Below are positions 45,961 through 57,985 of a stretch of DNA of 64,000 nt, piece by piece. Each line of letters starts with the position of its first letter. Position 1 is the stretch's first letter. This DNA is from Tethya wilhelma (Eukaryota > Porifera > Demospongiae > Tethyida > Tethyidae). Under the pieces are notes generated by a model. That model worked only from the letters and a program-made list of their open reading frames with translations, did not search any database and had not been told where the DNA came from. A program made the translations under genes and the position numbers. The DNA lies in NCBI GenBank assembly GCA_964030475.1, contig CAXIPT010000002.1, positions 268,138-332,137 of the forward strand, given 5' to 3'.

Positions 45961-47460
45961 ATACGCATGCAGGGAGACCAGACTGATAGGAGGTAAGGGA
46001 GGCCAGGAGGCTAACTTATAACATAAATGACAAAAGCAGAGTGGGTATATTTTGTGATTTTTAAAATCCTCTGTTTGCTATTATAATGTAAGTTTGATCT
46101 TTTTGTCAACTGAATGGCATAATCTGATAAGACATTAATTTACCCACACACCTGAAACTTTATTATAATTATAGTCATCATCTGCTGGAAGTAAGGAAAA
46201 CAGTGACACAGTAAGTTCACTACCTGGCTCCAATATGACATCAATCTGAGTCTTAATTCTACTCCTCTCAGCCCTAATGCTATACAAATTCCCTCTAATC
46301 AGAGTGCAGCCACCCAGGAAAGCATCAATGAGAAAAGGCTGAATAAGTCCCTATGTTAAAAGTTGTGAAAACATTGATTACCCTCCTGGCTTCAAGTTTG
46401 TCCCCAGCCAACAAAATTTCAAATCGAATTAGTTGCTCAGTGACTCATTCTCAACTATCTGTTTGTGAGATGATATCGGAAAAAGATATGTAGGTTTTAA
46501 AAAATTTAATTGTACACTAACCTTATAATAATAATTATTATAATGATAGTTGTGATTTCAATTCAATCATAATAGTCTTTATTGATACAGTTTTGTATAA
46601 CATAAATGCATTTTCTACAATAAAACTACTTATTTGGAATTCTATGATGAAATTGAAAGGGCTTTTACTGTTATTGGAGGTTAACAATAAGCTCAAAGAA
46701 CAGTGCATAAAATGCAACATCTGCCCATAAGTTACAACTGGAAGGAGCACAGTAAAAATTATTGGAAGTTAACAAACTTAGTGTCCTGTGAAGCAAGGCA
46801 GGGGACCAAATTCACTAGCATGAGCAGTAGACCACATTGCACAAGAGGCTACTAGTGACTATGGCTTAACTGGTTCACAAGTTCATTCAAGTTGTATGAA
46901 GCCTTCGTACAACTTCTAAAAATCATTACCAGACTTGACCAGACCAGATTGTGCCATGATAGCACTATAGGGTATGCGGGGGTATTGTGGAACAATAGCT
47001 TCACCACTTTTGATGGTGACGACTTCAACTCTTGAGTTGAAAAGAACAAGATCTCATTGGAGTACTGAACCTTCAAAGATATCGGTAGTGTTCTCTGCAG
47101 ATACGTCCGTGTCAAGAACATCTGCTGCCACGTACAAGTCAAGATGTCTAAGTCAAAATCTAAGAAAATAAATGACAACCCTGAGTCTGAGAAACAGAGA
47201 CTGTATGCATGACTTATGTGGCACAGTCAATTCAGCTGAAACAAACTGAACATGATACTCGAAGTTATAGTACTGAACAAGATGAGGAGGATGAAGTACA
47301 TCATGTACCCCATAGTACTTGTGGAGTATTCTTGATAATGATGTATGGATTAAATGAAATAAATACTCACTTTTGTTCCACACAAACTGTGTGGAAGTTG
47401 ATAAAAAGAAAATTCCAGATGTTTTTTTTGTGCCCTGAATGTAACACAACAAAATAGGAC
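45961..47460 (+). repeat. segmental repeat family K, copy 1
   Basis: Collinear with 61300-62570. It holds exon-like text (EHDTRSYSTEQDEEDEV, CSTQTVWKL) that is open in both copies (ORFs 47209-47457 and 62317-62562), so a small conserved exon is possible. No known domain. Confidence 0.7.
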
Positions 47461-47984
47461 TGATTCAAATGTAGACCTTTCCATAGCACTGCAGCACATG
47501 TCATACATTTTCCATCCCTCTGCAATTCATTTGGCCAATGATGGACCCGACAAATCCACTGATATTGTTGAAAACAAAGCACATTATTGTTCAACATCAA
47601 GGATGCTGTCTGATAGTCAAAAAAAGATATTCAACCCATCACTATATGAAGGAAATATTTGTTGTAAGAAGCTACAAGGGCATTTTCCAAATCAAAATTT
47701 GAGGTTTCAAAACTCCTAAGGGAGCCTTTTTGATTGGATAGTCTTCATTGTTCACTGGGTAGACAGATAAACTCATTCCAGTTAACAATGTGACTGCTTT
47801 GCTGTCTAACGAGTACTATATATGTTATTGAGAAGATACCTACTACTTCCACCATCCAAGGTGGTCAACCTCCTGTGTTTTTCACAGCTCCTGTTGTTGG
47901 CTACATACTTGATGGCTATGTTTCAAGTCAGTTTAATTTGGACACAACATCCCATGTCCAGAAATAGAAGCTAGTCCATCATAA

Positions 47985-48165
47985 AAGTGCGATATGAAAT
48001 GTCCTGTGTACATCGAGTACCTTAACTCACCTGTTATCGATGCAGGAGGTCCGAGGAGACAATTTTTTACAGACGTTTTGCTTCTTTTAGAAATTGCCCA
48101 TCTCTGTTTGAGGGACCCAATAATTGTTTATTTCCAGTCTATATTCTCCATCAAATCTTGCCTCT
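47985..48165 (+). pseudogene. HECT domain N-lobe exon, copy 3
   Basis: The frame starting MKCPVYIEYLNSPVIDAGG continues RRQFFTDVLLLLE. The DAGGPRRQFF motif is diagnostic of the start of HECT domains (usually V-D-x-GGPRREFF). Only this exon is clear; neighbours are frameshifted. Confidence 0.7.
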
Positions 48166-49290
48166 GGTTTATTCAAGATTCTTGGCTGTGTCGTTGTACA
48201 TTCTGTGCTACAAGGTGGTCTATAGGTTTTTGGTCACCAAACGCCTGGGAAAGCGTTAATCAATGTATGAGGTTACGTGCTTCGTTTGATAGATAGCTGT
48301 AAACCTTTTCACCCAATCTTTTGGCTTCTTCTTTAAAACAGTAGGGTCACAAATCACATCTTTCATGAGGTCCATCAACTTATTAAAATCTTTCCATATA
48401 TAGTCTCTGAACTCTTGTCAATATTTGGAAACATGCAGTTTCATTAAGTTGACAGACTCAAAAAGGCACAATTTCTCTGGTCTAGTTAGGTCTTGCTACT
48501 TTTCTTTTTTTGAACCTTGATCTTCACAAATATGAAATGCTATCTTATACTTTTAATTTAAAAAACTGTTCATATGTAGTGAGGTTTGAATTGTGTGATT
48601 CAATCTATCAAGCCTTGCCTTGTCAATGGTGCCTTGTTGTCGTAACTTCACGATAAGCAAATTTACTGCACACTTTCTTGTAGTAATATTTTTGTCTCCC
48701 ATGTCAGAATACTCCTGTGTATATATGGTGTACATGCTCTCACCTGAAAGATGGGATATGGATAAACAGTGGTGATTCACTGATACGAACCAAGGTGCTC
48801 GTACAATAATTATTAGTGAAAGACACAAAGGTTGTCTGACATTTCGAAATCAAGGCAACGACTAAAAACAATTGAAGCCAGACAATCAATTATCACATGG
48901 GAAATTGGAATATGCGGAAAGAAAGGTTTTCTTGAACAACTAACCTAAGAATAACTTGTGTTAGCCTGACAACACAACAAGTTCAACCAAAGATATAATG
49001 AACACCAAGCTTTCCAGAAATGGCAGCCCTGTCACAGGCTCCTATTTGCAAATTTTTCTCCAGACAATCCTGACGATGGAACAGTTACACCCATGGTTCC
49101 ATGATACAACTCAAGAAGGAGTATGTATACCATTTCTTGTGAGCTTGCAAGTGATATGTAACTATAACTATTGTTGAAACATTTTTTCATTGGGGTAACT
49201 TAATGTATATCAATGGTGAAACAATCAATTCAAATGGCATTACAACCATCTTAATTAATTCGTATAATTAAATTATACAGAAAGCATTTG
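48166..49290. other. degraded coding-like sequence, both strands
   Basis: A minus-strand frame at 48553-48828 (KCAVNLLIVKLRQQGTI) and a minus-strand piece near 48310-48420 (DFNKLMDLMKDVI) look protein-like but have no ATG start and no recognised family. 49135-49290 is repeated at 63870-64000. Confidence 0.35.
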
Positions 49291-49998
49291 CTATGTATAT
49301 ACAAAGATGGCAAGGTGAAGGGGTAAACAAGATAGACAATGCAAGGGACAACTCTCCAAAAGGCACTAAATTGGAAGTTTTTTCTGCAAAGCTCTCTCAC
49401 TCCAAGATCTTCCAGGGCCTAGAGATATACACTATATACATGCATGTACAGCCTGTGTACATATACACTACATTTTAAGATTACACAAATTTTATTCTGT
49501 AAAGCTAAAATGCAGAATACTGACGAGAGGATTTTAGATGCAGTTGTTGTTGGTAGAACGAGCTTTAGTGAAGCAGATAAAGAGAGTGACAAGATCAAGA
49601 ACAAAACAAATGGCCTCTCAATGACGCTTCGTAGCAGGTGCTCCAACCTCATCCCCAAGTAGCGATTTGGGGGCGTGGCACTTGCAGTCATGCACCACCC
49701 AGGAATATCCTCCAAGAAGCGTTCCTGCTGGAGGTGGGTGTAGGGACATGGGATGAAGCTGAAGAGATCACAGAACAAATGGAGGGAAAGGAGTTGTTCG
49801 AGAATTTTATGGTAAAGAAAGGCAGTTACTACCAAACAACTTTGAGGTTATATATAATTAATATAATATACATGCACGCAGTTCATTTGTTCACTAAGTA
49901 TACAATTCTATATCAGGCATATTGTCAAAGAGCTTTGGCCATCAAACACCGTGGCAAAATAACCTCAACAAGCCGGCCACTCCAGCCTATACTTAAGA
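49291..49998 (+). other. exon-like ORFs, unknown
   Basis: Plus-strand frames at 49500-49662 (ILDAVVVGRTSFSEADKES) and 49638-49850 (WDEAEEITEQMEGKELFENF) appear to belong together with a frame change. They could be part of a HECT-family repeat gene, given the exon at 48 kb, but no diagnostic motif is present. Confidence 0.3.
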
Positions 49999-49999
49999 G

Positions 50000-51028
50000 T
50001 CAACATATAAGGAAAGGAGTGAATTTGTATTTTTCCAAACACTCTACAAGGTGGCATCTCAATGCAGGTTGATCAAACTTGATATTGGCAGGATCTTGCC
50101 CGTACGCTAGGGCCGTAGAGAGGGCTACAGAAAAAACTCCACAGTCTTGGCCACCTGTCTGTCTGTTGATTTTAACTAGTTCTGCAGAGGTTGATGACGG
50201 GAATTGCTTTTGAATGATGCGGTTTGTGTTTCTATCAATAGTCCGCTAGATTGAATCGTAAACACAAACTTTGCCATTTTGTGCCAAAACTGTAGACGCC
50301 ACAATCCAATGATCACCACGTGAGTGGATAACCTGTAGCTTGTTACAATCGCTAGTATCCTTTGGTTGTTGTCTAGCCTGTAGTAAAGTGGATCTCAGGC
50401 CAGCTAATTTTGGGAACTGGCGTTTTAGGAGCAGCTGTGACATATTGATGGCGCGGTCATCAAGTTTTTTTCCAGACAGAATTTCTTCTTTGTCATGTTT
50501 GGAAAGATCAATACCACCAAACTTTACCCATTGCTTCGAATCGGTAGGTTGACTTGTTGTGTCACCAGCCGCTTCATCCTTTCTTTCTGAAGAATCAAAC
50601 AAGGTAACTGTAACACTGTCATTTAGCTTTCTTCTCTTGTTTGGCATAAGGTCTGTAGCTTTGGTTACTAAAGCAGATTCTATCAGCTTCCTTGCTTTTT
50701 TTGAATGTTTCTCAGAGTCACCATGAAATGACAATACACACGGGATTTCAAGCCCTCCTTGTTATAAGTCTGCTGAGTAACGCCTAGAACCAGACACACA
50801 ACACTGGATCTCACCACCTCCACGTATAAACAGTGAACAGACAGCTGATATTTTTCGTGGTAGGTGTCCAATGACAACGTCTCGATCGCCAAGAACAGCC
50901 ACAGCGAAAGGGTCACAACGGTTACCAACTTCTCGCTTGCAAACAAACTCTTCGCCAACAACAGCAGTCCATATGTCTTGATATACGTGGTAACCTCTCA
51001 CCATAGCTTCAACTTCGAACGACGTCAT
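50000..51028 (-). pseudogene. HIRAN domain plus Ulp1-like (C48) cysteine protease
   Basis: One continuous minus-strand frame of 342 codons from ATG (51028) to TGA (50000). It is interrupted by TAA at codon 89 (50762) and TAG at codon 261 (50246). The N-terminal ~95 residues look like a HIRAN domain (CDPFAVAVLGDRDVVIGHLP, GGLEIPCVL). A basic linker (PNKRRKL) is nuclear-signal-like. The C-terminal half has the Ulp1 pattern DDRAINMSQLLLKRQFP, with a triad-like H240 (GDHW), D258 (VYDS), Q290 and C296 (QTGGQDCGVF). Ulp1 enzymes cleave SUMO-like proteins. Such fusions occur in transposon-associated genes. Two stops and no frameshift suggest recent death, or sequencing errors. Confidence 0.8.
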
Positions 51029-51145
51029 GTCTGTACAGCCTACAAAAACCAAAGCGACTCAACTTGTTGTCTTTGTCACAATCAGCTGGTTTTTTTTTCA
51101 CACTTGCTTGGTTGGTAAAGGTCAAGCCGTGCGCGCAGGGTGGCA

Positions 51146-51240
51146 AGGTAATACGAAATTTAGAACTACGAAAATTTTTTCTACACGTTTTTCAGAAATT
51201 ATACGAAAATTTGAACCAACGAAAATTTCCCGCTATACGG
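51146..51240. mobile_element. MITE remnant with CGCTATACGGTA end
   Basis: A short AT-rich segment with CGAAAATTT-type words in repeated pattern ends in CCCGCTATACGGTA. That end resembles the one at 13877. Only one end is clear. Confidence 0.4.
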
Positions 51241-51449
51241 TACCCTGGATTGTTATTGCACATGGAGAGTCTGGTGTTCTCTCCGACTCTTCACTGGCCA
51301 CCACTGAAGGTGGAAAGATTGCTGTTTTCTCATGAATAATCAAATATTTTGAATCTATATTAGAAATAGTAAGTTACAGTGCCATATAGTTTGTCATGCA
51401 CACACAGGCATGTATGTATATATGTGCGAATATACATAGATTCCTCTTG

Positions 51450-51680
51450 GAGTATGTGGTAAAGTTGAATACTTGGGTTACCTGATTGACAATCAAGGAA
51501 TCCAAGCACTTCCAAGCAAGGTAGATGCCATTGGCAATGCACCACCCTCAACAAATCTTCAAGAGTCCGATCATTCCTGGGGTTACTCAACTACTATGGA
51601 AAATTTGTAAAGAATCTTGCCAGCATTTTGCACCCCCTCAACAATCTACTTCAAGCATATATAGACAGTCTGATTTGTAG
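51450..51680 (+). pseudogene. Ty3/gypsy reverse transcriptase fragment
   Basis: Translation gives VEYLGYLIDNQGIQALPSKV and, after a 1-nt shift near 51565, RSFLGLLNYYGKFVKNLAS followed by LHPLNNLL. This is the characteristic end of the gypsy RT palm/thumb. No LTRs or other pol domains are nearby. It is an isolated, frameshifted scrap. Confidence 0.85.
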
Positions 51681-51777
51681 ACTTCACTGCTTGTGCATCA
51701 TCATGCATTTGCCCGCGCACGCCAAAAGAGAGCTATTATAGTGAGCATCTGTGGAGGCTATCAGCACAGATATCTAT

Positions 51778-52420
51778 TAGCCTCGTACCCAGGCTCCGGG
51801 GAGGGGAAAAAAAGGGAGCCTGGTACACACCGTTTGCGCATGCGCTTAATTACCCCAACTTTCTGGGGACTTGGATATTTTTGTGCACGTTTGCTATACG
51901 TTGACGTCATAAGTCATGAATATCGTAAAATCATGAACGGTAAAATGTACTGGCAAGACTGACCTTGGATGCTCGTCGATCATACAAGACTTTTTGTCAA
52001 CTTGATATAATGTATGAAGATTGTCAGGCTACCTCCTTAGCCTATTTCACAAAAATCTGCAGCAAATAGCAACTGTCCAGAAAATACTAGGCCACCTTAC
52101 CTACCCTGTCTCACTGGCTTCGCTGACACGAGGAAAGTCAGGGTGGTAAGAATACTAGCTGTACATAGTATGCTAGTTCTACCTGTTAGACTACTTTTTC
52201 AACCCATTAATTTATTACTGTGTTGTTTACAATGACTTACTTTGCCCATGCCATGCCATGCGCCATGGGCGCTAGGCTGCGTCATCAAGTGGTACGCCCA
52301 CAATTGTGAGTCGTCATTTCCCTGGAACACGTGGATTTTCAAATTTTAATTAGCGCATGCGCAAGCGGTGTGTACCAGGCTCCTTTTTTTCCCCCTCCCC
52401 GGAGCCTGGGTACGAGGCTA
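51778..52420. mobile_element. MITE family B, copy 3 (643 bp)
   Basis: Ends TAGCCTCGTACCCAGGCTCC and the complement GGAGCCTGGGTACGAGGCTA. A 10-bp duplication AGATATCTAT lies at 51768-51777 and 52421-52430. GCGCATGCGC-like words lie next to both ends, as in copy 2. Non-coding interior. Confidence 0.92.
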
Positions 52421-52531
52421 AGATATCTATATGCTATCAGCTGACTGTGGTTTGGGAAATCCCCTACAAAGGGGTCATTAAACCATGTAAAGAAAATAGA
52501 ATAGGATATCGGCATCAACCATAGTTGTTAT

Positions 52532-55190
52532 CTATGTCACCACCAGTCCCATCGTTTGGTCTTATGTCTGTGCTTGCCACTGAGAGTGCACCAGAGTGGA
52601 TTACTCTCCATCTTAGCAAAAGGTAACAATTATTGTGGTTGATTCTTACTTGATAATAACCTGCTGTCTATAATTTATAACCCACGTTTCCGTAGTGTAA
52701 CTGCATGGATGTAGTAGTGACTAGTCAATATCAAGGCTTAATTACCACAAGTTCAGTTTTCTTCTATGTGCATGCAGGATGGCTTTGGAATTATCTGCTG
52801 TCAATGCTGAAACTGAAAATGAAACACCTAGAAGACCAGGTCGTCCTAGAACTAAAACATCTGAAGTTCCTTCACCTCTGTTGGTTACTGTAACTAATGA
52901 TGCAGATACTTCGGTTCTATCGCTGCCCAACCGACTATTGTATCAGCTATATCAAGAGCATGCAACAACTGCATCTTGCTACTTGTCTCCTATAAATGAT
53001 GCTGTTGCTAACAAAGTAGTCCAGCTGAAAACAGATTACTATGATGTAGCACAAAGAATTTGTCAAGGGCAGAACATGTATTTAGGTATACCAAGAGTAA
53101 GAAGGGACGTCCACGCATGCAGTATCTCAGCCGTAGCTCACCCATTTGTGTAAAGCCAACTGACCTTGTACAAGTTTCTCACGTACAGACACAAGTGATT
53201 AAACTAAAAGATCAAGTAGCTAAGCTAGAGGATGAAGTTGTCTGTATTCAAGAACAACAAAGGCTCTCTCAGGAAGCAGAAAACCATCTGAAACTCCAAC
53301 TTAAGCAGGTTGCAACAGAACGAGATGAATTTGTGAACAGTGGAAGGGTGTACGAAGATGTTGGTGAGAGGCAAAAGAAAAGGAAGCTCAGTCATTTCAA
53401 ATGAGCACAACTTACAGCACGAACACCAACAAGTGATGAAACCATCAATGTTCCACTTGGTGACTCACCAATTTCGTCTCAATCTGAGTCAACAACACCA
53501 GCCAGTTCTCCCAGCTCTAGTTCTATTGGATCAAGCCTCAGGGATATTGACGAGTTTTGTGCCATGCAAACTTTGTATCTCCTTAAAAAATGCAAACTAT
53601 TGATTGTCTGTAAAACTTACTTGAGTGAGTTCATGATAGAACTCATATGAAACACCAAAACGATTAAGTGTGACTGTAAATTATAGGTATATCCAAGCTT
53701 ACAAAGAAGTTATCTTATGAAGGAAATAAGAAAGCGTCCAAATTCTGAGATGGACATTGTACGTGTAGAGAATGGTGTATACCGACCTTTTAAGCAGACA
53801 CTCGGCTACCTTTCTTAAGAGCCGCTGATTATTATAAGCATAATAACTATTAATATCAATACATTATTTTGGGATTACTACTTTATTATAGAAGTCAGAT
53901 GCTGAGGAAATATGTGTGAAAATTAGTGGTGATGGTGCACGCTTTACTAACTCCTCAAATTTCCTTCTTCTCTCATTCTCATTTCCTAGTTCATCTGAAA
54001 ATGTGTTCTCTGGTGCAGGTATATTGATCCTAACATAGAATAATATTACAGGCTGCCTCACGAATGTATGTTACACATTTTGTAGGTAACCATACCTTTG
54101 CTGCCATCAGAGGGAGTAAAAGTTATTCTCTTTTAGCATCACTTACTGACATAATTGATGAGATTAATTCTCTAATTGCAAATCCCATCCTTGATGGCAA
54201 ACGTTTAAAGATAGTTTTTGGTGGTGATTATAAGGTACGTAACAATAATAATCATAGTATTAATTTATTTTACTTATTTTATACATGTAGTTTTTGCTCT
54301 TGTGCATGGGCATGAATGCCGCTCACTCTATATACACATGCCTGTTCATGGTGTACTGTGTCATCATCCAACAGGTACAATTTTGAATGAAATTTAAATT
54401 TATTGATATAGCTTATACTTTCCCATGGTTGATACTTGCACGTGGGATATGTCTGTCGACAAAAGTACATACACGTCTACTGTTAAGAAAGCCCGAACTC
54501 TAGAAAAAAAATAAGGATTTATCAGAACATTCGTACTCAAATTGTGATAAACACTTGGGGTGTGTAAAACCTCCACTTATCAACATACCCTTAGATCGTA
54601 TTGTTCTGGATGAGCTTCACTTACTTCTGAGGATTATGGATGTTTTAATTAGGAATTTAGTCGGGTCAGAGATTTTACTTCTATCAAGTTAGCAGGGCAC
54701 CAACGCAAGTGTGTCACCCCCCACATGTATGTATAACAATTTAAATTTGACATTAATTTTGACATGCATGGTGTATAACTTTATGTCAATAATTCCTAAT
54801 AGGCATTGTATGGTTTACCACGTGCCTAGTATGTTGGAAGAATATGGTAACTTAAAACAGTTTTCTGGACAAGGTGTGTATGCACATACAATACCATTTT
54901 AATATCTTATTTAATTAGCAGGAGTTGAAAAAAATAATGAGGTCTCCAAACGAAAACGATCTCTCTAGCAACAAACATGATGGTGCTGGAGAAATTATAA
55001 GAACTGAGTTTCTCCAAGAGCAACTTAGGAAAGGAACGTGGGACCATCCCTCTTGTGCGCACCAAAAATGGGACTACACGAAACATAATACAGATTACTG
55101 GGATGGTGGAGGAATTCAGCATGTTCGAAAACACTCCAGACTGGGAGAATGCATGTGCTGATAATGATTATTTGCTGGAGGAGCTATAGA
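52532..55190 (+). pseudogene. 'GGDYK' multi-exon repeat gene
   Basis: Exons can be followed on the plus strand. The first starts at ATG 52532 (MSPPVPSFGLMSVLATE). The second, from 52779, has an AT-hook-like RRPGRPRTK, a frameshift near 53085, and KKGRPR, then a coiled coil VIKLKDQVAKLEDEVVCI. ICVKISGDGARFTNSSNF follows at ~53893-54018. The next exon, at 54088-54235, starts GNHTFA and ends VFGGDYK. A FLLLCMGMNAAHS exon lies at ~54292-54374, and further pieces include [20 protein letters not shown] (~54570-54660). HVPSMLEEYGNLKQFSGQ (~54820-54875) and SSNKHDGAGEIIRTE (~54965-55010) complete the series. It is a recurring invertebrate repeat gene of unknown biochemistry, probably a transposon gene. 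At least one frameshift is present, and a partial copy lies at 295-707. Confidence 0.6.
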
Positions 55191-55488
55191 GCAAAATAAT
55201 TATCGAGATGCCATAAACCATGACAACCAACGAGCTTTTTTAAAAGCTACCACATTAACAAAAGTGGGCTGACTGTATCCTTCATCTTTTCATGCATGCA
55301 TGTTTATACAGCACATATACATACAATACTTTATATACAACTTCTTTTTTTTAAATTCTATATATAGCTGAAGTCAATCTACACTTGTATCGGGGAATCT
55401 TAGCTTCTACTTGTAAACAATAGTTAAGTCACTGCAAAGGGTTAGGCACCTTTGGTATGTTTCATTGTTCTTGTTTTTCTATACAGGT
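55191..55488. other. spacer upstream of the nuclease-kinase gene
   Basis: AT-rich. It ends with an acceptor-like CTATACAG at ~55488, suggesting that an upstream exon may exist that I cannot identify. Confidence 0.4.
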
Positions 55489-55521
55489 CTATTGTCACTG
55501 CCAATTTTTTGTTCGGACGGT

Positions 55522-56854
55522 ATGGCTCATCTAGCTCCATCTGAAATAGTGGTCTGGTCACCCACACGACAGATCGAGAGAACATCGAGAGCAGCTTTGA
55601 GGTCAGAAATGTATGTATCAGCTAGTCGCAGCAGCAGCAGTGCTTCACCAAGCCTAACAGGACGAGCCGGTAACTATGTTTTGCGTGCTATTCACGCCTA
55701 ACAGGACGAGCCGGTAACTATGTTTTGCGTGCTATTCATGCACTGCCATGCAAGTACACGTTGAGTGCAGTCCTAAAAAGAGACGTTTCAACATTATGTA
55801 CTCCGGAGTTAGAGAAGGCTGTCAATGAATATGTCAATCGTGTCCTTCATCTAGATGACCCCCCTGCCTCCTCTACTCGTAGTCGCACTCGTAGTCTCGA
55901 TTATCCCAAATGCATGAAAACTGGCTTGCATCTGAAGCCTGCTGTGGACACGATACAAGCAAGGACAGTTCTGTGCATACCTGATGGATCCATTGTCAAG
56001 GACAATGTCACAGTCTACATCCACGAAGTGATGTCCTCGAAGGATTCATTGGGAACGTGTGGAAAGGTTGCTATACACCTATCACAGATGCTGATGTCAT
56101 TGAGAAACAGAAACCATCGTATAACCATACCACCCAGATTGAGTGGGTTCTTTTTCCCTGATGCCACTTCTCTTCTCTGTGTTGTTGAAGTGACAATTGA
56201 GTGGGATGACAAGCGTGCAAAGTTCCGCGAAACACACCAGCACCTTGAAATTGATGAGATTTCCCATCAGATTCAACATGTCTATGAGGAAAACTGCCGC
56301 TTGTGGAGAGAGTCTACCTGGATAGAGGGCGCCGGCAGTCTTGTCCTAAATTACAAAATGTCACCTGATTATATCTTGGAAAAGCAAGAATTTTTCGGGA
56401 GAGATGCTGTCCAGGTAGACTCTGGTCAGTCTGTGGTGATCATCAGCAAAGAAAATAGAAAAGTTTTCAAGCTGAATTTTAGTCTGGAAGAGACATTGAG
56501 CGTAGTGTGTGCTATCTACGATGCTGAGTTGTTTAAACTTAGAGATGAGAAACGGGTGTTAACACCTCATACCCGTGAAAATGTTGAACAGGCATCTTTT
56601 AGCTGTTACTGTTTGCTTAAGCCTTTGCCACAAGTTATTGTGTTAAGACAACACTCTGTCTGGTTCGTAAGTTCACTTTTTGAGGCCATCAGGGCTATGC
56701 ATGAAGCTGGCTATGCCCATCTTGATATCCGCAAAGAAAACCTTTGTGTTGACGACGATAACAACATTCAATTTGTTCTCATCGACATCGATCGGTATAA
56801 AATGAAAACAACGGAGGCATCGATAGTTCAATCCTATTATAAAGATGCTGTTTA
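55522..56854 (+). pseudogene. nuclease-like plus protein-kinase-like gene (Crinkler-type), split by a 44-bp duplication
   Basis: The first frame starts at ATG 55522 (MAHLAPSEIVVW), is Ser/Arg-rich and stops at 55699. A second frame begins inside the duplicated segment and runs 376 codons to 56855. In the second frame a restriction-endonuclease-like region has EVMSSK (residues 101-106), SGFFFPDA (140-147) and VVEVTIEWDD (153-162). A kinase-like part follows, with VFKLNF (K249), a catalytic loop HLDIRKENL (H332, D334, N339) and a DFG-like IDIDR (D354-D356). It stops ~20 residues later, without a C-lobe. The arrangement resembles nuclease-kinase Crinkler-type effector proteins. The kinase motifs are clear, while the nuclease call and any toxic role are inference. 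Confidence 0.6.
55652..55739. repeat. 44-bp tandem duplication
   Basis: Two near-identical 44-bp units (55652-55695 and 55696-55739) start GCCTAACAGGACGAGCCGG and differ by about one base. Because 44 is not a multiple of three, the duplication shifts the frame and ends the first ORF. Confidence 0.97.
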
Positions 56855-56859
56855 GAACT

Positions 56860-57705
56860 GGACCAGCTAAAACCATTGTGATATTTGAATAGAGTAGGTC
56901 AAGCGCTCTGGATTGATGCTAAATTTTAGCCCATAGTAAGACAAAAAAGTTGCATACTAAAGCTGTTTTGATGGCTACCTCAGCGTGAAGGTGACTACTT
57001 TGAAAATGGTTCAAATTAGTACTGGGCATATACGAGACCCATACTGTTGCTTTTCTGACTATATACATCTAAAACTGTAAGTATTTGAATGCAACAAATT
57101 ATCTACAGCTAAAGTATGAATGAAATCTAGCTTTCACAAAAACAGAAAAAAACGCTGTAAACAAGAAGCACTTACTTGGTCCAGGAAGGGTCCACAGAGC
57201 TCTAACTGGTATAGAAATGTAGCCCTATACTTGTTTTACAACATACTAAAGTTTTTATTGTAAGCGCTACAGTTGTAAAGAAAAGGCAGCCATCTTTGTT
57301 AGGGATATTTCAAGGCTTCACAAAAATTTAATGATATTCATCAACTTCACAAATGGTTCAAATCAGTACTCGATGTTTTTGAATCTGCAGCTTATATAAT
57401 CCAGTTCCTGCATACTACAGCTACACTTATCTTGAACCTGGAATCCAAAAACCGTTGAACCTTGGAGATGTCAAACTTGGAAAATCAGAAAAAGTGTCAA
57501 TCAGCTTATTAAAATTGCCCATTTGACGTCATCATTTGGCGGCGCTAGCAAATTGACCACGTGTACGTAACCACAATACCACGTGCAGTAGTTTGGCCGC
57601 ATGAGATAACAATATTCATAGACCACAAAACATCATTGTGACATGCTTCCGCTATGAATACGTAGTTTACTACGCGCTTCCGTTTGTCCAAGAAATTAGG
57701 GGTCT
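56860..57705. other. no gene seen
   Basis: Downstream of the kinase-like ORF. I looked for a missing kinase C-lobe and found no convincing continuation. AT-rich spacer. Confidence 0.45.
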
Positions 57706-57711
57706 TATTGT

Positions 57712-57985
57712 AGACTGGTCAGTTAGGAAGTAAATAAGTCTGTTAGAAGAACAAAAATGGCACTATGGTGGCTTCCCATTAGCGCTCTCTATGAGTGCTT
57801 GGGAAAGTTTTTGTGAGTTTTCGGCCTTCCATGCAGTTGGTAATATGTCATTGAGAGCCTCTGAGCAACTTTGAAGGTTTAATTTTGTTTGAATAGATTT
57901 TTATAGCGACCAACATTTTGTATTGTGTCTATGGGACAGTCAGCCCATTCCTACTATACGTACTACCGTACGTATGATATTTACT
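57712..57985. repeat. repeat family G, copy 3
   Basis: Matches 34700-34985, ending in TACGTACTACCGTACGTA. It immediately precedes the family D upstream flank. Confidence 0.75.
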
